Positions 5,141-6,158 of a stretch of DNA of 6,158 bases are shown here, one piece after another (position 1 is the stretch's first letter; every line of letters begins with the position of its first letter). The notes beneath the pieces were generated by a model, which saw nothing but the letters and a program-made list of their open reading frames with translations, ran no database searches and had not been told where the DNA came from. The position numbers were made by a program, and so were the translations under genes. This DNA is from Saprospiraceae bacterium UBA7687 (lineage in GTDB: Bacteria; Bacteroidota; Bacteroidia; Chitinophagales; Saprospiraceae): the NCBI GenBank assembly GCA_002482845.1, contig DLGT01000007.1, positions 1 to 6,158 of the forward strand, in the 5' to 3' direction.

Positions 5141-6158
5141 TTAGGCATTTTCTAAAAATTGATCAAAGATAATAAGAATTTGATTATGAATTATGCCAAA
5201 GTCACGAATCGGCTTTGTCCATTTTGATTGAATTTGGTCAATAGCCATGAAAACAGACTTTAAAGCAGCTTGGTCATTTGGAAAAATGGTCTTTGTTTTG
5301 GTGAATTTTCTGATTGCACGATTTACACCTTCGATAGTATTGGTGGTGTACATTATTTTTCTTAATTCAGGCGGGTAATTGAATAAAGGGATAAGATTAT
5401 CCCAATTTTTTTCCCAGCTTTTAATAGCATAACTGTATTTGCTGTTCCATTTTGTTTTAAATTTTTCAAAAGCGACCAAGGCACTCTGTAGATTAATAGC
5501 CCCATAGACTTCCTTCATATCTGCAATGAATATTCTTCTATCTTTCCATGGAACAAACTTTACTGAGTTACGTATTTGGTGGACAATACAGAGTTGAGTG
5601 ACTGTGTTTGGGAAGGAAGCTTGAATGGCAGTGGTAAAGCCAGTAAGGTTGTCCGTACAAGCTATTAAGATTGATTTTACGCCACGATCTTTTAATTCAG
5701 AGAGTACGGAGAGCCAAAAAGATGCGGACTCCGTCTCGGCTATCCAAATGCCTAAGATCTCTTTAAATCCATCAGGTTTCAGTCCAATGACTAAATAGAT
5801 ACTCTTGTTGATTACCTTATTATCTTGACGGATTTTGAAACAAATACAATCCATCCAGGCGATGTAATAAATGGGCTCCAAAGGCCTATTTTGCCACTCT
5901 TGTATACTTGGTATCATCTTATTGGTGACATCCGAAATAAAAGCTTTAGAGACGTTAAAACCGTATATCTGTTCGATCTGATCTGCTACATCCTGAGTAC
6001 TCATACCTTTGGCATAAAGGGATGTTATGACAGATTCTACTTTGGCCGTTGTGGTTTGGCCTTTAGGAAGTACCAATGGATCAAATTCACTGTTTCGATC
6101 TCTGGGAATCTGAACTTCAATCTCGCCTTGAGATGTCTTGACCTTTTTTCCATATGAA
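5141..6158 (-). CDS. IS256-family (Mutator-type) DDE transposase, N-terminus outside window
   Basis: DDE transposase that moves its own insertion sequence. The reading frame runs uninterrupted to the window edge. Sequence upstream of the first possible TTG start (6074-6076) continues as typical IS256 protein (SYGKKVKTSQGEIEVQIPRD, then RNSEFDPLVLPKG), so the true start lies beyond 6158 and 338 codons are visible of the usual 380-410. The family landmarks are present: LYAKGMSTQDVADQIEQIYG, EWQNRPLEPIYYIAWMD, NKSIYLVIGLKPDGFKEILG, ESASFWLSVLSELKDRGV and CIVHQIRNS. The catalytic triad appears intact: Asp in WMDCI (codon 5849-5851), Asp in ACTDNLTGF (5651-5653) and Glu in NTIEGVNRAIRK (5330-5332). 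There is no internal stop or frameshift in the visible part, so the element could be active. It directly abuts the 21-bp array. Confidence 0.95.
   Translation of the reverse strand, partial: SYGKKVKTSQGEIEVQIPRDRNSEFDPLVLPKGQTTTAKVESVITSLYAKGMSTQDVADQIEQIYGFNVSKAFISDVTNKMIPSIQEWQNRPLEPIYYIAWMDCICFKIRQDNKVINKSIYLVIGLKPDGFKEILGIWIAETESASFWLSVLSELKDRGVKSILIACTDNLTGFTTAIQASFPNTVTQLCIVHQIRNSVKFVPWKDRRIFIADMKEVYGAINLQSALVAFEKFKTKWNSKYSYAIKSWEKNWDNLIPLFNYPPELRKIMYTTNTIEGVNRAIRKFTKTKTIFPNDQAALKSVFMAIDQIQSKWTKPIRDFGIIHNQILIIFDQFLENA

Larger units (their letters stand above)
5094..6158 (-). mobile_element. IS256-family insertion sequence, partial (runs off window)
   Basis: This is the transposase gene plus about 40 bp of flank ending near 5100. 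The boundary on the array side is estimated from the loss of 21-bp periodicity after about 5090 and from the GTGTAAA-containing candidate end. The opposite end, any target-site duplication and the copy number are not visible. Confidence 0.8.

Noticed and set aside
5825..6157. 110-aa plus-strand ORF
   Set aside because: It is antisense to the transposase coding region, which has clear catalytic motifs here; a shadow frame.

Overview
The window looks like AT-rich Bacteroidota DNA. The family-level similarities point there, as do a candidate Bacteroidota-type -7 element (TAnnTTTG) and the absence of strong Shine-Dalgarno sequences; the exact taxon cannot be read from the window.

Layout: (1) Positions 16-1245 (minus) encode a 12-helix major facilitator superfamily permease. 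It is divergent, across an 82-bp gap, from a complete cytoplasmic-type GH37 trehalase at 1328-2839 (plus). Together they suggest a small disaccharide uptake and hydrolysis module, but the permease substrate is inferred from context only. (2) After an imperfect palindrome that may be a terminator (2850-2883) comes a toxin-first higB-higA toxin-antitoxin operon on the minus strand (3008-3572), with an 8-bp overlap and a TTG toxin start. (3) Positions 3573-3839 are non-coding. (4) Positions 3840-4226 (plus) encode a 128-aa helical protein of unknown function. (5) From the stop codon of that gene to about 5090 there is no convincing gene. Instead there is about 860 bp of degenerate 21-bp-periodic DNA, about 40 units in two adjacent families. 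Family 1 (about 4225-4817) has a conserved TAAGCTTT-like head followed by a variable remainder. Family 2 (4818-5090) has 13 units in perfect 21-bp register, built from ATYRAT hexamers and a TAGTC-like tail. (6) From about 5100 to the window edge lies one end of an IS256-family (Mutator-type) insertion sequence. Its transposase is cut at its N-terminus only by the window boundary.

The 21-bp array is the most unusual content. Its unit length equals two turns of B-DNA and also seven codons. The seven-codon coincidence keeps some reading frames open and produces two spurious heptad-repeat ORFs. The array is placed between a conserved-looking orphan gene and an IS element that may have interrupted it. 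It does not match CRISPR, integron attC or ordinary minisatellite patterns. Its function is unknown; phased binding sites or intrinsically curved DNA are the most natural hypotheses.
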